Shown piece by piece: positions 1 through 10,218 of a DNA stretch of 64,000 nucleotides. This DNA is from an uncultured Mesonia sp. (GTDB lineage Bacteria > Bacteroidota > Bacteroidia > Flavobacteriales > Flavobacteriaceae): NCBI GenBank assembly GCA_947494545.1, contig CANLVH010000002.1, forward strand, positions 186,001 through 250,000. The letters are read 5' to 3'. Numbering within the stretch: position 1 is the first letter of the stretch; every line of letters begins with the position of its first letter. The notes under the pieces are model-generated. The model saw nothing but the letters and a program-made list of their open reading frames with translations. It was not told the DNA's origin and searched no databases. The position numbers were made by a program, and so were the translations under genes.

Positions 1-241
1 CAAGATCTTTTACGTGAATTCCCATTCCTACCAAGGTTTGCATTACCAATTCTTGCAACATTTCTCCAGAGATACGGGCATCGCGACCAACTACTACGCG
101 ATAATTTTCTTTTTGCCGCTGTTCTTTTACCCAAGTGCCGTATGCCGCAGCAAATTTTACCGCATCTATTGGGGTTAGATTTTCGTTTACTTTCCCGCCA
201 ATTGTGCCTCTAATTCCTGAAATTGATTTTATTAATGTCAT
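1..241 (-). CDS. glmM: Phosphoglucosamine mutase / phosphohexomutase, N-terminal part (cut by window start)
   Basis: Reading the minus strand from the ATG at 241 gives a protein beginning MTLIKSISGIRGTIGG, the usual N-terminus of GlmM-like phosphohexomutases in Bacteroidota. It continues into a Rossmann-like domain with VVVGRDARISGEML. GlmM converts glucosamine-6-phosphate to glucosamine-1-phosphate for peptidoglycan and LPS precursors in the cytoplasm. Only about 80 residues are inside the window; the phosphoserine loop (TASHNP) and the rest lie beyond position 1. A phosphomannomutase/phosphoglucomutase of the same superfamily cannot be excluded from this piece. Confidence 0.85.
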   Translation of the reverse strand, partial: MTLIKSISGIRGTIGGKVNENLTPIDAVKFAAAYGTWVKEQRQKENYRVVVGRDARISGEMLQELVMQTLVGMGIHVKDL

Positions 242-391
242 TATTTATGTCGTTTCTAAAGTTTATTTGTATTTAAAGCAGAAATATAAATATTATAACC
301 CAAACCTTAAGCTTGTAAGCGCTTATTTTAGGATAATTTTTACAAAGCCCATACTTTATAAAGATTTTGTTATTCCGTAAAGCTGCTAGTA

Positions 392-399
392 TATTTTTG
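392..399 (+). promoter_or_regulatory. Promoter -7 element, TATTTTTG
   Basis: Exact match to the Bacteroidota sigma -7 consensus TAnnTTTG, 14 bases before the ATG at 414. The transcript leader would be under 10 bases. A -33 TTG is not obvious. A TTTACGGAA-family 9-mer (373-381) lies just upstream. Confidence 0.55.
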
Positions 400-413
400 A
401 TTAGTTTTACTTT

Positions 414-1010
414 ATGAATTTTCTTGCTCATATTTACCTTTCCGGCGATAACGACTTCTTAAAGATTGGAAATTTTATGGCAGATTCTATCAAAGGAAAA
501 AGCTATAAAAAATACCCACCCAATTTGCAACAAGGCATTTTATTGCATCGCAAAATAGATACGTTTACAGATGCGCACCCTACGGTTTTTAAGAGCTCAC
601 ACCGTTTGTTTCCTAAATATAGCCACTATGCCACGGTAATTGTAGATGTTTTATACGACCATTTTTTGGCTAGAGATTGGCTACTTTATCATGAGCAACC
701 ATTAGAAGATTTTGTTAAAGATTTTTACGCTTTATTAGATAAGAATTTTGACCTTTTACCAAAAAATGTACAGCGCTTTTATCCTATAATGGTAGCGCAA
801 AACTGGTTAGTGAGTTATAAAAGTTTAGAAGGTTTAGAAAAAATTTTGTGGCAAATGAATGGCCGCGTAAAAACAGATATCTTCTTAGACAAAGCTATAA
901 AAGATATTAAACAAGACTACTTGCTTTACGAAACAGAATTTACAAGCTTTTTTGAAGAAATAAGAGTATTTGCAAAACGTGAACGAGAAAATTTAAACTC
1001 GTTGTCTTAA
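414..1010 (+). CDS. Acyl carrier protein phosphodiesterase (AcpH / DUF479 family)
   Basis: 198 residues, full length for the family. It starts MNFLAHIYLSGD and has the family signature with GNFMADSIKG (about residues 20-29) and the helix containing LLHRKIDTFTDAHP (about 43-56), which carries the metal-binding His/Asp residues of this HD-like fold. AcpH removes the 4'-phosphopantetheine arm from acyl carrier protein; for Bacteroidota members this is family-level inference. It stands alone, with its own promoter at 392-399 and about 220 bases before uvrA. Confidence 0.85.
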   Translation: MNFLAHIYLSGDNDFLKIGNFMADSIKGKSYKKYPPNLQQGILLHRKIDTFTDAHPTVFKSSHRLFPKYSHYATVIVDVLYDHFLARDWLLYHEQPLEDFVKDFYALLDKNFDLLPKNVQRFYPIMVAQNWLVSYKSLEGLEKILWQMNGRVKTDIFLDKAIKDIKQDYLLYETEFTSFFEEIRVFAKRERENLNSLS

Positions 1011-1207
1011 ATTGTTTTACTGAAAATTTTTGAGATCTTTTATTTTCCTTTACGGAAAAAACTATTGCTATTTAACCAAAATAAATGCAAGCGTTTTTAT
1101 TCTAAGCTACAAAAGGGCAAGCAACTTTTACTATTAAATATAGCAACGCACAAACACAATTTACAAAAGCTTTAAGAAGGTTTTTTTCTAAAATTCAAGC
1201 TTTTAAC

Positions 1208-1215
1208 TAACTTTG
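1208..1215 (+). promoter_or_regulatory. Promoter -7 element for uvrA, TAACTTTG
   Basis: Exact TAnnTTTG match 17 bases before the ATG at 1232. It supports the ATG rather than the TTG at 1220 as the uvrA start, because a TTG start would leave almost no leader. Confidence 0.6.
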
Positions 1216-1231
1216 CAGCTTGCAAAAAATT

Positions 1232-4063
1232 ATGGCAAATTTCAACGAAAAAATAGAGGTTTTAGGCGCGCGGGTGCATAATCTAAAAAACATAGATGTT
1301 AGCATACCACGCGAAAAATTAGTAGTAATTACAGGACTTTCTGGCTCCGGAAAATCTTCTTTGGCTTTTGATACAATTTATGCCGAAGGGCAACGCAGAT
1401 ATATCGAGACTTTCTCTGCTTATGCCAGACAATTTCTCGGCAGTTTAGAAAGACCGGATGTAGATAAAATAGACGGACTGTCTCCCGTTATTGCAATAGA
1501 GCAAAAAACCACCAGCAAAAACCCACGAAGTACAGTTGGTACCATAACTGAGATTTACGACTTTTTACGTTTATTATTTGCTCGTGCCGGCGATGCGTAT
1601 AGTTATAAAACCGGCGAAAAAATGGTTAGCTATACAGATGCACAAATCAAAAATTTAATTAGAGAAGAGTTTAAAGACAAACGTATAAATATTCTTGCCC
1701 CCGTGGTACGTTCTAGAAAAGGTCATTACCGCGAATTGTTTGAGCAAGTGGCCAAACAAGGTTTTGTAAAAGTACGCACAGATGGCGAAATTAGAGATAT
1801 AGAAAAAGGCATGAAATTAGACCGGTATAAAACCCACGATATAGAAGTGGTAATAGACCGGCTAAAAATAAACGATTCTAAAGATTTAGATAAACGCCTT
1901 TCCGAAAGTATAAATACGGCTATGAACCAAGGCGGCGATGTTATGATGGTCTTGGAACACGACGCAAAAGAACCGCGTTTTTTTAGTAGAAACTTAATGT
2001 GTCCTACCACCGGGATTTCGTATCCCAATCCGGAGCCAAATAATTTTTCTTTTAACTCGCCTAAAGGTGCTTGTCCAAAATGTAATGGTATTGGGCATTT
2101 GTATGAAGTAAACATAGATAAAATTATTCCTAATGATAAAAAATCTATTAAAAATGGTGGCTTAGAACCACACGGGCCGCAAAAGAAAAATTGGGCATTT
2201 AAGCAAATGCAACTTATTGCAGAACGTTTTGATTTTAAATTATCTGACCCCATAAAAGACATTCCCAAAAAAGCTTTGGATATGATTTTATACGGTGGCA
2301 AAGAACGTTTTGAAGTTACTTCTAAAGAATTGGGCGTTACCAGAAAATACAAAATAGATTTTGAAGGCGTTGCTACTTTTATAGAAAACACGTACCATAA
2401 AAACGATTCGCGTTCTTTAAAACGGTGGGCAAAAGAATATATGGATAATGTGATTTGCCCAAAATGCAACGGCAACCGTTTACAAAAAGAGTCGCTTCAT
2501 TTTAAGGTAAATTCTTTAAACATTGCAGAGCTGGCAGAAAAAGACATTTTAGATTTAAGCAGTTGGTTTGAAGATTTGCCGAAACACTTCAGTAAAAATA
2601 AATGGAAAATTGCCGAAGAAATCGTAAAAGAAATTAGAACGCGCTTACAATTTTTGGTAGATGTTGGGCTTACTTATCTTTCTTTAAACAGAGGCTCTAA
2701 AAGTTTATCTGGCGGTGAGGCACAACGTATACGTTTGGCAACGCAAATTGGCTCGCAATTGGTGGGTGTTTTATATATTTTAGACGAACCCAGCATTGGT
2801 TTGCACCAACGCGATAACGAAAAACTCATCAATTCTCTTATTAGCTTGCGCGATGTAGGCAATTCTATAATTGTAGTGGAACACGATAAAGATATGATAG
2901 AAAGCGCAGACCATGTTATAGATATTGGTCCCTTTGCGGGGAAACATGGCGGCGAAATTATAAGTGAGGGCACTCCAAAACAAATACGAAAACACGATAC
3001 TTTAACGGCTTCTTACCTAAACGGTAATAAAGAAATAGAAATACCAAAAGAAAGACGCGAAGGCAACGGGAAATTTATTGAGTTAAAAGGCGCAACCGGT
3101 AACAACCTGAAAAACGTAAATGTAAAACTTCCTCTAGGGAAAATGATTGTAGTAACCGGCGTTTCAGGAAGCGGAAAATCCAGTTTAATCAACGGCACTT
3201 TATACCCTATTATGAATGCGCATTACTTTAATGGCGTAAAAGAACCAATGCCCTACAAGAGTATTAAAGGTTTAGATAACGCAGATAAAGTTATAGATAT
3301 AAACCAATCGCCAATTGGGAGAACGCCACGTTCTAACCCCGCTACTTATACCGGCGTTTTTTCAGAAATTAGAAGCTTGTTTGCCAAAACACCCGAGGCG
3401 CAAATAAGAGGTTATAAACCGGGCCGTTTTAGTTTTAACGTAAAAGGCGGACGTTGCGAAACTTGTCGCGGAGCCGGTTTGCGCGTTATTGAAATGAATT
3501 TCTTACCAGATGTTCACGTAGAATGCGAAACCTGTCAAGGAAAACGTTTTAACCGCGAAACTTTAGAGATACGCTACAAAGGGAAATCTATTAGCGATGT
3601 TTTAAATATGACCATAGAAGAAGCTACGAACTTTTTTGAGCATATTCCTAAAATTTTCCGTAAACTTAAAACTATTCAAGATGTTGGTTTGGGTTATATA
3701 ACTTTGGGGCAGCAAAGCACTACCCTTTCAGGCGGCGAGGCACAACGTGTAAAACTAGCTACAGAACTTTCTAAAAGAGATACCGGCAATACTTTTTATA
3801 TCTTAGACGAGCCTACAACCGGTTTGCATTTTGAAGATATTAGGGTCTTGATGCAAGTATTAAATAAACTTACCGATAAAGGCAACACCGTCTTGATTAT
3901 AGAACATAATATGGACGTAATTAAATTGGCAGACCATATTATTGATATTGGTTATGAAGGCGGAAAAAATGGCGGAAAAGTAATTGTAGAAGGCACGCCA
4001 GAAAAAGTTAGCAAACATAAAAAGAGCTATACCGCAAAATTTCTAAGAAAAGAACTACATTAG
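1232..4063 (+). CDS. uvrA: UvrABC system protein A (excinuclease ATPase)
   Basis: 943 residues from the ATG at 1232. Two ABC-type ATPase halves are visible: Walker [10 protein letters not shown] (residues 35-43) and GVSGSGKSS (about 644-652); signature [12 protein letters not shown] (about 491) and [12 protein letters not shown] (about 832); two Walker B segments, YILDEPS and YILDEPT. Zinc-finger CxxC pairs occur in both halves (CPKCNG, CETCRG, CETCQG). UvrA dimers recognise bulky DNA lesions and load UvrB, whose gene is also here (50543). A reading frame runs antisense through the gene but has no family features. Transcription is from its own promoter at 1208-1215. Confidence is high because motifs, order and length all match. 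Confidence 0.98.
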   Translation: MANFNEKIEVLGARVHNLKNIDVSIPREKLVVITGLSGSGKSSLAFDTIYAEGQRRYIETFSAYARQFLGSLERPDVDKIDGLSPVIAIEQKTTSKNPRSTVGTITEIYDFLRLLFARAGDAYSYKTGEKMVSYTDAQIKNLIREEFKDKRINILAPVVRSRKGHYRELFEQVAKQGFVKVRTDGEIRDIEKGMKLDRYKTHDIEVVIDRLKINDSKDLDKRLSESINTAMNQGGDVMMVLEHDAKEPRFFSRNLMCPTTGISYPNPEPNNFSFNSPKGACPKCNGIGHLYEVNIDKIIPNDKKSIKNGGLEPHGPQKKNWAFKQMQLIAERFDFKLSDPIKDIPKKALDMILYGGKERFEVTSKELGVTRKYKIDFEGVATFIENTYHKNDSRSLKRWAKEYMDNVICPKCNGNRLQKESLHFKVNSLNIAELAEKDILDLSSWFEDLPKHFSKNKWKIAEEIVKEIRTRLQFLVDVGLTYLSLNRGSKSLSGGEAQRIRLATQIGSQLVGVLYILDEPSIGLHQRDNEKLINSLISLRDVGNSIIVVEHDKDMIESADHVIDIGPFAGKHGGEIISEGTPKQIRKHDTLTASYLNGNKEIEIPKERREGNGKFIELKGATGNNLKNVNVKLPLGKMIVVTGVSGSGKSSLINGTLYPIMNAHYFNGVKEPMPYKSIKGLDNADKVIDINQSPIGRTPRSNPATYTGVFSEIRSLFAKTPEAQIRGYKPGRFSFNVKGGRCETCRGAGLRVIEMNFLPDVHVECETCQGKRFNRETLEIRYKGKSISDVLNMTIEEATNFFEHIPKIFRKLKTIQDVGLGYITLGQQSTTLSGGEAQRVKLATELSKRDTGNTFYILDEPTTGLHFEDIRVLMQVLNKLTDKGNTVLIIEHNMDVIKLADHIIDIGYEGGKNGGKVIVEGTPEKVSKHKKSYTAKFLRKELH

Positions 4064-4093
4064 CCAATTTTGTAGATTTTAAAAATATAATAA

Positions 4094-4786
4094 ATGAGAA
4101 ACGAACAACGAAACAACAAGGCTTGGAACGAAATTAAAACAAACGATAGCTGGGCGCTTTTTAAAATAATGAGCGAATTTGTACACGGCTACGAAAGAAT
4201 GAGTGAAATTGGTCCTTGTGTATCTATCTTTGGCTCTGCCAGAACAGATTCTGAACATAAATATTATAAATTAGCCACAAAAGTTGCCGAGAAAATTGCA
4301 CAACACGGCTACGGCGTGATAACTGGCGGCGGACCGGGCATTATGGAGGCCGGAAATAAAGGCGCACACTTGGCCGGCGGTACTTCTGTAGGTTTAAATA
4401 TAGATTTACCGTTTGAGCAACACGACAATCCGTATATAGATAAAAACAAAAATTTAGATTTTGATTATTTCTTTGTGCGCAAAGTAATGTTTGTAAAATA
4501 TTCGCAAGGCTTTGTGGTTATGCCCGGCGGTTTCGGAACTTTAGACGAGCTTTTTGAAGCTATTACTTTAATTCAAACACATAAAATAGATAAATTTCCT
4601 ATCATCTTGGTTGGCACCGAATTTTGGGGTGGCCTTTTTGATTGGGTAAAAAGCACGCTTTTAGATAGTTTTAAAAATATTAGTGCCCCAGATATGGATT
4701 TGGTACAAATTGTGGATACAGCAGACGAGGTAATAGAGATTCTAGATAAATTCTATGATGAGTTTAATTTGAGTCCAAACTTTTAA
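4094..4786 (+). CDS. LOG-family (TIGR00730-type) Rossmann-fold protein
   Basis: 230 residues. The two LOG motifs are present: GGGPGIMEAGNKGA (about residues 78-91) and PGGFGTLDELFE (about 143-154), which bind the nucleotide phosphate and supply the catalytic Arg/Glu region. Family members cleave cytokinin riboside monophosphates or other nucleoside 5'-monophosphates to free base plus ribose-5-phosphate; the natural substrate in Bacteroidota is unknown. The gene begins 30 bases after uvrA and ends one base before the next ATG (4788), so the three genes may be cotranscribed. Confidence 0.88.
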   Translation: MRNEQRNNKAWNEIKTNDSWALFKIMSEFVHGYERMSEIGPCVSIFGSARTDSEHKYYKLATKVAEKIAQHGYGVITGGGPGIMEAGNKGAHLAGGTSVGLNIDLPFEQHDNPYIDKNKNLDFDYFFVRKVMFVKYSQGFVVMPGGFGTLDELFEAITLIQTHKIDKFPIILVGTEFWGGLFDWVKSTLLDSFKNISAPDMDLVQIVDTADEVIEILDKFYDEFNLSPNF

Positions 4787-4787
4787 A

Positions 4788-7628
4788 ATGATCCCGTTTA
4801 TTGAACAAAAATTTTTTAAAATAATTTTTACTTTGGCGTTTCTGCTTGGTTTTTACAACCATAGCAGTTACGCCCAAACCAATATTCAGGTAGCGGTAAA
4901 ACTTGATAGTTTAGAAAGAGAATTATTGTTGGAGCAAGCTATTGTTTTTACCAATAATTCTACCAAAAACTTAGATACCCTCTACCTGAATGATTGGAAT
5001 AACAGCTACAAAAGCAAAACAACTCCTTTGGGAGAACGTTTTGCAGAAGATTATATACGTAGTTTTCATTACGCTAAAAAAGCAGATAGGGGTTTTACTT
5101 TTATAAATTCCGTAAAGTTAAATAAAGCTAAAGTTACCAATTGGCTCAGACCACAAAAACACCCGGATATTATTGCAATACCGTTGCAACGGAAGTTAAA
5201 ACCCGGAGACAGCATTACCTTAAACTTAAACTACCGCATAAGACCGCCGCACCACCGTTTTAGTAATTATGGTTTCGAAAATGAAAATTTTAAACTAAAA
5301 TACTGGCTTATAACGCCGGCAAATTATACCCATAAGTGGAATTATTACAGCAATAAAGATTTAAACGATCTGTTTTTTCCGTTAATGAATTTAAAAATAG
5401 ATTTAGCGCTTCCGCCGGAATATGAAGCCTATTCTAACCTTACCCAAACCAATAAGCAACTAACAGAAACCGGGAAAAACATAAGTCTAGTCGGTAAAAA
5501 TCAGTTAAATACCGATTTATATCTTATAAAAAATTTCGACACTTTTCGAAACATCGATACAGATGTTACGCAAGTAGTAACCAATATAAAAGAAGGCAAA
5601 ATTCAGCCGGAAGTAAGAGCTTTAATAACCGATAGGGTTTTGCATTTTTTACAAACAAAATTGGGAGAATATCCACACGAAAAATTATTGCTTACGCAGG
5701 AAGATTATCAAGTAAATCCTGTTTATGGTTTTAATCAATTACCGGAATTTATACGACCTTTTCCAGACGGATTTCAATACGATATAAAATTACTAAAAAG
5801 TATTTCTAAAAAATATCTAGAAAACACGTTGCACTTAAATCCACGCGAAGAACGCTGGCTTTTAGACGCTATTCATATTTATTTAATGATAGAATATGTA
5901 GAAGTTTTTTATCCGGATGTAAAACTAATAGGCAACTTTAGTGATATAATTGGTATACGCTGGTTTCATGCTGCAGACTTAGATTTTAATAGTCAATATA
6001 ATTATTTATACCAAAATATGGCGCGGTTAAATTTAGATCAAGCTTTAAACACGCCACAAGATTCTTTGGTGAAATTTAATAAAAACATTGCAAATCCGTA
6101 TAAAGCAGGGGTTGGTTTTAATTACTTGAACGATTATTTGCAAAACGATGCTTTATCAAAAACAATTCGGGAATTTTATCAAAATTATAAGTTACAATCG
6201 GTAAACCCGGAAGGTTTTAGGACAATCTTAAAAAAATACAGTCAAAAAAACACAGATTGGTTTTTTAACGATTATGTGCAAAGCAATACGCTTATAGATT
6301 TTAAAATTAAGCGGGTTAAAAAATTTGCAGACAGTCTGGAAGTTACCATAAAAAACAAGTATGACAATACAATGCCCGTTTCGTTATATACTATAAAAAA
6401 CGATAGCGTTGTTTCTAAGCATTGGATAGAAGGTTTTAAGGAAGAAAAAACGGTGCATATTGCCAAAGATGATGCAGATAGAGTTGCTTTAAATTATGAA
6501 CACGTTATTCCTGAAATAAACGAACGTAACAACTACCATCGCGTAAGTACTTTGTTAAACAAACCATTGCAATTACGCTTGTTGCAAGATGTAGAAGATA
6601 GCCGCTACCAGCAATTTTTTATAATGCCAGAATTTGATTACAACCTCTACGACGGTTTGACTATTGGTCCTAAATTGTATAACAAAACTTTTTTACGTAG
6701 AAATTTTAATTATAAAATAGCGCCTAAAATTGGTTTAAACAGTGGCGCTTTGGTAGGTTCTGCATTTATTTCTAATACGCATCAATATAGAAACGAAGAA
6801 TTGAGCTCTGTACAATATGGCTTTAGCGGTACACGATATTCGTATGCTAAAGATTTATACTATCATAAGTTTTCGCCATTTTTAAACATTCGGTTTAGAG
6901 ACGAATATTTGCGTGCCAATCAAGGCCAGCAATTAACTATTAGAAGTGTGAATGTTTTTAGGGATAAATCTTCTATAAATCCTGTAGACGAGCCAGATTA
7001 TAGCGTGCTTAACATATTTTACAATTACAGCAATCGTAATTTTACAGATTATTATACCAGTAATATAGATTATCAACTCGCTAAAAAATTCAGTAAAATA
7101 TCGGTAACTACAAAATGGCGAAAACTATTTTTAAACAACCGGCAGTTAGAGTTTAGATTTTTTAGTGGTTTGTTTTTATATAACGATAACCATGATTCAG
7201 ATTACTTTAGCTTTGCATTAGACAGACCTACAGACTATCTATTTGATTATAATTATTACGGTCGTAGTGAAAGCAGCGGTTTATTTAGTCAGCAATTTAT
7301 TGAAGCCGAAGGCGGTTTTAAATCGCAATTAGAACCCGCCTTTGCTAACCAATGGATAAGCACTTTAAACTCTAGCGTTACTATATGGAATTGGATTTTG
7401 GCCTACGGCGATGTTGGTTTTCTAAAAAATAAAGGACAAAGTGCTGATTTTGTTTACGATTCGGGAATTCGCGTAAATTTGGTGCAAGACTATTTTGAGA
7501 TTTTCTTTCCTGTATATTCTAATCTAGGTTGGGAAATAGCGCAACCGGACTACGACAAAAAAATACGTTTTATTGTTTCTTTAGATTTTAATACGCTTAC
7601 TAAATTATTTACGCGTCGTTGGTATTAA
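4788..7628 (+). CDS. Outer-membrane protein with degenerate M1-peptidase-like ectodomain and C-terminal beta-barrel
   Basis: 946 residues with an N-terminal signal sequence ending near SSYAQ (about residues 25-30). Residues ~30-250 resemble the all-beta N-domain of M1 aminopeptidases (NLNYRIRPPHHRF, then KYWLITPANY). The helical catalytic region is recognisable by WLLDAIHIYLMIEYVE (about 358-373), the place where M1 enzymes have WLxEGxAxY, but the upstream HExxH zinc motif and the catalytic Glu are absent. From about residue 600 to the end the protein alternates hydrophobic and polar residues and closes with an aromatic residue (FTRRWY), as outer-membrane barrels do. I infer a non-catalytic, surface-anchored binding or assembly protein. 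Lineage relatives are often labelled metalloprotease or aminopeptidase; this sequence does not support activity. Confidence 0.7.
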   Translation: MIPFIEQKFFKIIFTLAFLLGFYNHSSYAQTNIQVAVKLDSLERELLLEQAIVFTNNSTKNLDTLYLNDWNNSYKSKTTPLGERFAEDYIRSFHYAKKADRGFTFINSVKLNKAKVTNWLRPQKHPDIIAIPLQRKLKPGDSITLNLNYRIRPPHHRFSNYGFENENFKLKYWLITPANYTHKWNYYSNKDLNDLFFPLMNLKIDLALPPEYEAYSNLTQTNKQLTETGKNISLVGKNQLNTDLYLIKNFDTFRNIDTDVTQVVTNIKEGKIQPEVRALITDRVLHFLQTKLGEYPHEKLLLTQEDYQVNPVYGFNQLPEFIRPFPDGFQYDIKLLKSISKKYLENTLHLNPREERWLLDAIHIYLMIEYVEVFYPDVKLIGNFSDIIGIRWFHAADLDFNSQYNYLYQNMARLNLDQALNTPQDSLVKFNKNIANPYKAGVGFNYLNDYLQNDALSKTIREFYQNYKLQSVNPEGFRTILKKYSQKNTDWFFNDYVQSNTLIDFKIKRVKKFADSLEVTIKNKYDNTMPVSLYTIKNDSVVSKHWIEGFKEEKTVHIAKDDADRVALNYEHVIPEINERNNYHRVSTLLNKPLQLRLLQDVEDSRYQQFFIMPEFDYNLYDGLTIGPKLYNKTFLRRNFNYKIAPKIGLNSGALVGSAFISNTHQYRNEELSSVQYGFSGTRYSYAKDLYYHKFSPFLNIRFRDEYLRANQGQQLTIRSVNVFRDKSSINPVDEPDYSVLNIFYNYSNRNFTDYYTSNIDYQLAKKFSKISVTTKWRKLFLNNRQLEFRFFSGLFLYNDNHDSDYFSFALDRPTDYLFDYNYYGRSESSGLFSQQFIEAEGGFKSQLEPAFANQWISTLNSSVTIWNWILAYGDVGFLKNKGQSADFVYDSGIRVNLVQDYFEIFFPVYSNLGWEIAQPDYDKKIRFIVSLDFNTLTKLFTRRWY

Positions 7629-7758
7629 ATTGATTTTTCCGCAATAAAAAGCTTTCAAAAACCTTATTTATTTTCATATTCACAATATATTTCTTTCTCA
7701 CAAAAAAAATCATAATATATAGGTTTTCTTTTTAGTTGAAATTTAGTAGTATTTTTCT

Positions 7759-7766
7759 TATCTTCG
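7759..7766 (+). promoter_or_regulatory. Promoter -7 element, TATCTTCG
   Basis: One-base variant of TAnnTTTG, 24 bases before the ATG at 7790. It lies inside the longer possible reading frame that would start at 7736, which argues for the 7790 start of the E1 gene. Confidence 0.5.
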
Positions 7767-7789
7767 CTAGCACTAAAAAAAATCAACGC

Positions 7790-10192
7790 ATGCAGAACGA
7801 TACGCTTACTAAAGATAAAGATATTTCCTTTGACGAATTTAAAGAACAGGTAATAAACGATTATAAGATTGCGGTTACTAGCCGAGAATGTAGCCTGTTG
7901 GGTAGACGTGAAGTACTTACCGGAAAAGCCAAATTTGGTATTTTTGGCGATGGTAAAGAAGTGCCACAATTAGCGTGGGCAAAATCTTTTAAGAATGGTG
8001 ATTTTAGATCTGGTTACTACAGAGATCAAACTTTTATGATGGCCAAAGGTCTGCTTAGCGTAGAAGAATTTTTTGCCGGTCTTTACGCCAATACAGATAT
8101 TAAGCAAGAACCAATGTCCGGTGGTCGCCAAATGGGCGGACATTTTGGAACGCACAGTTTAAATGAAGACGGCAGTTGGAAAAACTTAACCGAGCAACCA
8201 AACTCTAGTCCAGATATCTCTCCTACTGCTGGACAAATGCCACGTTTATTGGGCTTGGCGCAAGCGTCTAAAGTTTATAGAAATGTAGAAAATATAGATA
8301 CCGAGAAATTCTCTAACAACGGAAACGAAATTGCTTGGGGAACAATTGGTAATGCAAGTACAAGTGAAGGTTTGTTTTGGGAGACTTTAAATGCAGGAGG
8401 CGTACTGCAAGTGCCAATGGTAATTAACGTTTGGGATGATGAGTACGGAATTTCTGTACCGGCAAAATACCAAACCACCAAAGAAAATATTTCAGAGATT
8501 ATAAAAGGTTTCCAACGCGATAATAAACACAAAGGTTACGAAATTATTAAAGTAAAAGGTTGGGATTATCCTGCCTTGATAGAAGCTTATCAAAAAGCAG
8601 AAAAAATAGCACGCGAAGAGCACGTGCCGGCGCTAATTCATGTTGTAGAACTTACACAGCCACAAGGGCATTCTACTTCCGGATCGCACGAGCGTTATAA
8701 AGATAAAAATCGTTTAGATTGGGAAAAAGAAAACGATTGTAACCTAAAAATGCGTCAATGGATGATTTCTTCTGAAATTGCAACCGAAGAAGAACTTGAT
8801 AAAATAGAAAAAGACGCCAAAAAGCAAGTACGAGAAGGTAAAAAAGCAGCTTGGAAAGCCATTACAGAACCACAGAAAGAAGACAAGAAAACTTTATTGG
8901 GTATTTTAGATAAATTTGCTCAGAAAGAAGAAGTAAAAGAGTTAATAGATAACCTTAAGAACCGTAAAGAACCAGAAAAACACCACCTTTTAAGAACTGC
9001 GCGTAAAACTTTGCATTACTTAATTAAAGAAAGCAGTTCTGAAAAGCAAGAATTAATTTCTTGGGTAGAGAATTATCGCAACACGCACCAACCAGATTAT
9101 AGCAGCCATTTGTATAGCGAAAGTGAATGGGCGGCCAAAAACATAGACGCGGTAGAGCCGAATTATGCAGAAGATGCAGAAACGGTAGATGCACGTTTAA
9201 TTTTACGCGATAATTTTGATAAAATTTTCGAAACCAAACCAGAAACCCTAATTTTTGGAGAAGATTCCGGAAATATTGGCGATGTAAACCAAGGTTTAGA
9301 AGGCTTGCAAGAAAAACACGGCGTTTTACGTGTAGATGATGCCGGAATTAGAGAAGCCACCATTTTAGGACAAGGTATTGGTATGGCAATGCGAGGTCTG
9401 CGTCCTATTGCAGAAATTCAGTACTTAGATTATCTTTTATACGCGTTGCAAATTATGAGCGATGATTTAGCAACTGTGCAATACCGTACTAAAGGGAAAC
9501 AAAAAGCACCATTAATTGTTAGAACACGTGGACACCGTTTAGAAGGTATTTGGCATTCCGGTTCGCCAATGAGTGGTATTATAAACCTAATTAGAGGAAT
9601 ACACGTTTTAGTACCAAGAAATATGACCAAAGCCGCAGGTTTTTACAATACGTTATTGGCCAGCGATGAGCCGGCACTTATTGTAGAATCTCTTAACGGT
9701 TACCGATTAAAAGAAAAAATGCCAAGTAATTTAGGCGAATTTAAAACGCCTATCGGCGTGGTAGAAACAGTAAGAGAAGGTAATGATATTACGCTGGTTT
9801 CTTACGGTTCTACTTTTAGAATTGTAGAAGAAGCCGCAGAAGAATTGGCAAAAATAGGCATAGATGCAGAAGTTATAGATGTACAGTCTTTGTTACCATT
9901 AGACATTAATCAAGACCTTGTCAAAAGTGTACAAAAAACCAACAGATTATTGGTGATTGATGAAGATGTGCCCGGCGGAGCTTCGGCTTATATTTTATCT
10001 GAAATTGTAGACAAACAAAACGGGTATAAATATCTAGATAGCAAGCCGCAGACATTATCTGCCAAAGCACACAGACCTGCTTATAGTACAGACGGCGATT
10101 ATTTCTCAAAACCCTCTGCCGAAGATATTTTTGAAAAAGTTTACGAAATTTTTAATGAAGTAAACCCAAAAGAATTTCCGGCTTTGCGTTAG
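7790..10192 (+). CDS. Fused alpha/beta E1 subunit of a branched-chain-type 2-oxo acid dehydrogenase
   Basis: 800 residues from the ATG at 7790. The N-terminal half is an E1-alpha-like thiamine diphosphate domain (IGNASTSEGLFWETLNAGG near residue 185). The C-terminal half is E1-beta-like, with LIFGEDSGNIGDVNQG (about 485), IREATILGQGIGMAMRG and a transketolase C-terminal domain from about 670. The fusion is common in Bacteroidota. The enzyme decarboxylates branched-chain 2-oxo acids and passes the acyl group to an E2 encoded elsewhere. Oddity: the usual GDG of the thiamine motif reads GNA and the closing NN reads DD. The gene stands alone, followed by a hairpin shared with the convergent PH-domain gene. 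Confidence 0.9.
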   Translation: MQNDTLTKDKDISFDEFKEQVINDYKIAVTSRECSLLGRREVLTGKAKFGIFGDGKEVPQLAWAKSFKNGDFRSGYYRDQTFMMAKGLLSVEEFFAGLYANTDIKQEPMSGGRQMGGHFGTHSLNEDGSWKNLTEQPNSSPDISPTAGQMPRLLGLAQASKVYRNVENIDTEKFSNNGNEIAWGTIGNASTSEGLFWETLNAGGVLQVPMVINVWDDEYGISVPAKYQTTKENISEIIKGFQRDNKHKGYEIIKVKGWDYPALIEAYQKAEKIAREEHVPALIHVVELTQPQGHSTSGSHERYKDKNRLDWEKENDCNLKMRQWMISSEIATEEELDKIEKDAKKQVREGKKAAWKAITEPQKEDKKTLLGILDKFAQKEEVKELIDNLKNRKEPEKHHLLRTARKTLHYLIKESSSEKQELISWVENYRNTHQPDYSSHLYSESEWAAKNIDAVEPNYAEDAETVDARLILRDNFDKIFETKPETLIFGEDSGNIGDVNQGLEGLQEKHGVLRVDDAGIREATILGQGIGMAMRGLRPIAEIQYLDYLLYALQIMSDDLATVQYRTKGKQKAPLIVRTRGHRLEGIWHSGSPMSGIINLIRGIHVLVPRNMTKAAGFYNTLLASDEPALIVESLNGYRLKEKMPSNLGEFKTPIGVVETVREGNDITLVSYGSTFRIVEEAAEELAKIGIDAEVIDVQSLLPLDINQDLVKSVQKTNRLLVIDEDVPGGASAYILSEIVDKQNGYKYLDSKPQTLSAKAHRPAYSTDGDYFSKPSAEDIFEKVYEIFNEVNPKEFPALR

Positions 10193-10218
10193 GAAGAAAT
10201 TTTAATTGAAAAGAATAG

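Noticed and set aside
135..380. 81-codon plus-strand frame at the window start
   Set aside because: Its first half is antisense to glmM and the rest is low-complexity intergenic translation (IYVVSKVYLYLKQKYKYY); no start context or homology.
1726..2475. 249-codon reading frame antisense to uvrA
   Set aside because: It lies wholly inside the well-supported uvrA coding sequence, shows no protein-family features, and has the Ser/Ile/Phe-rich composition typical of a shadow frame.
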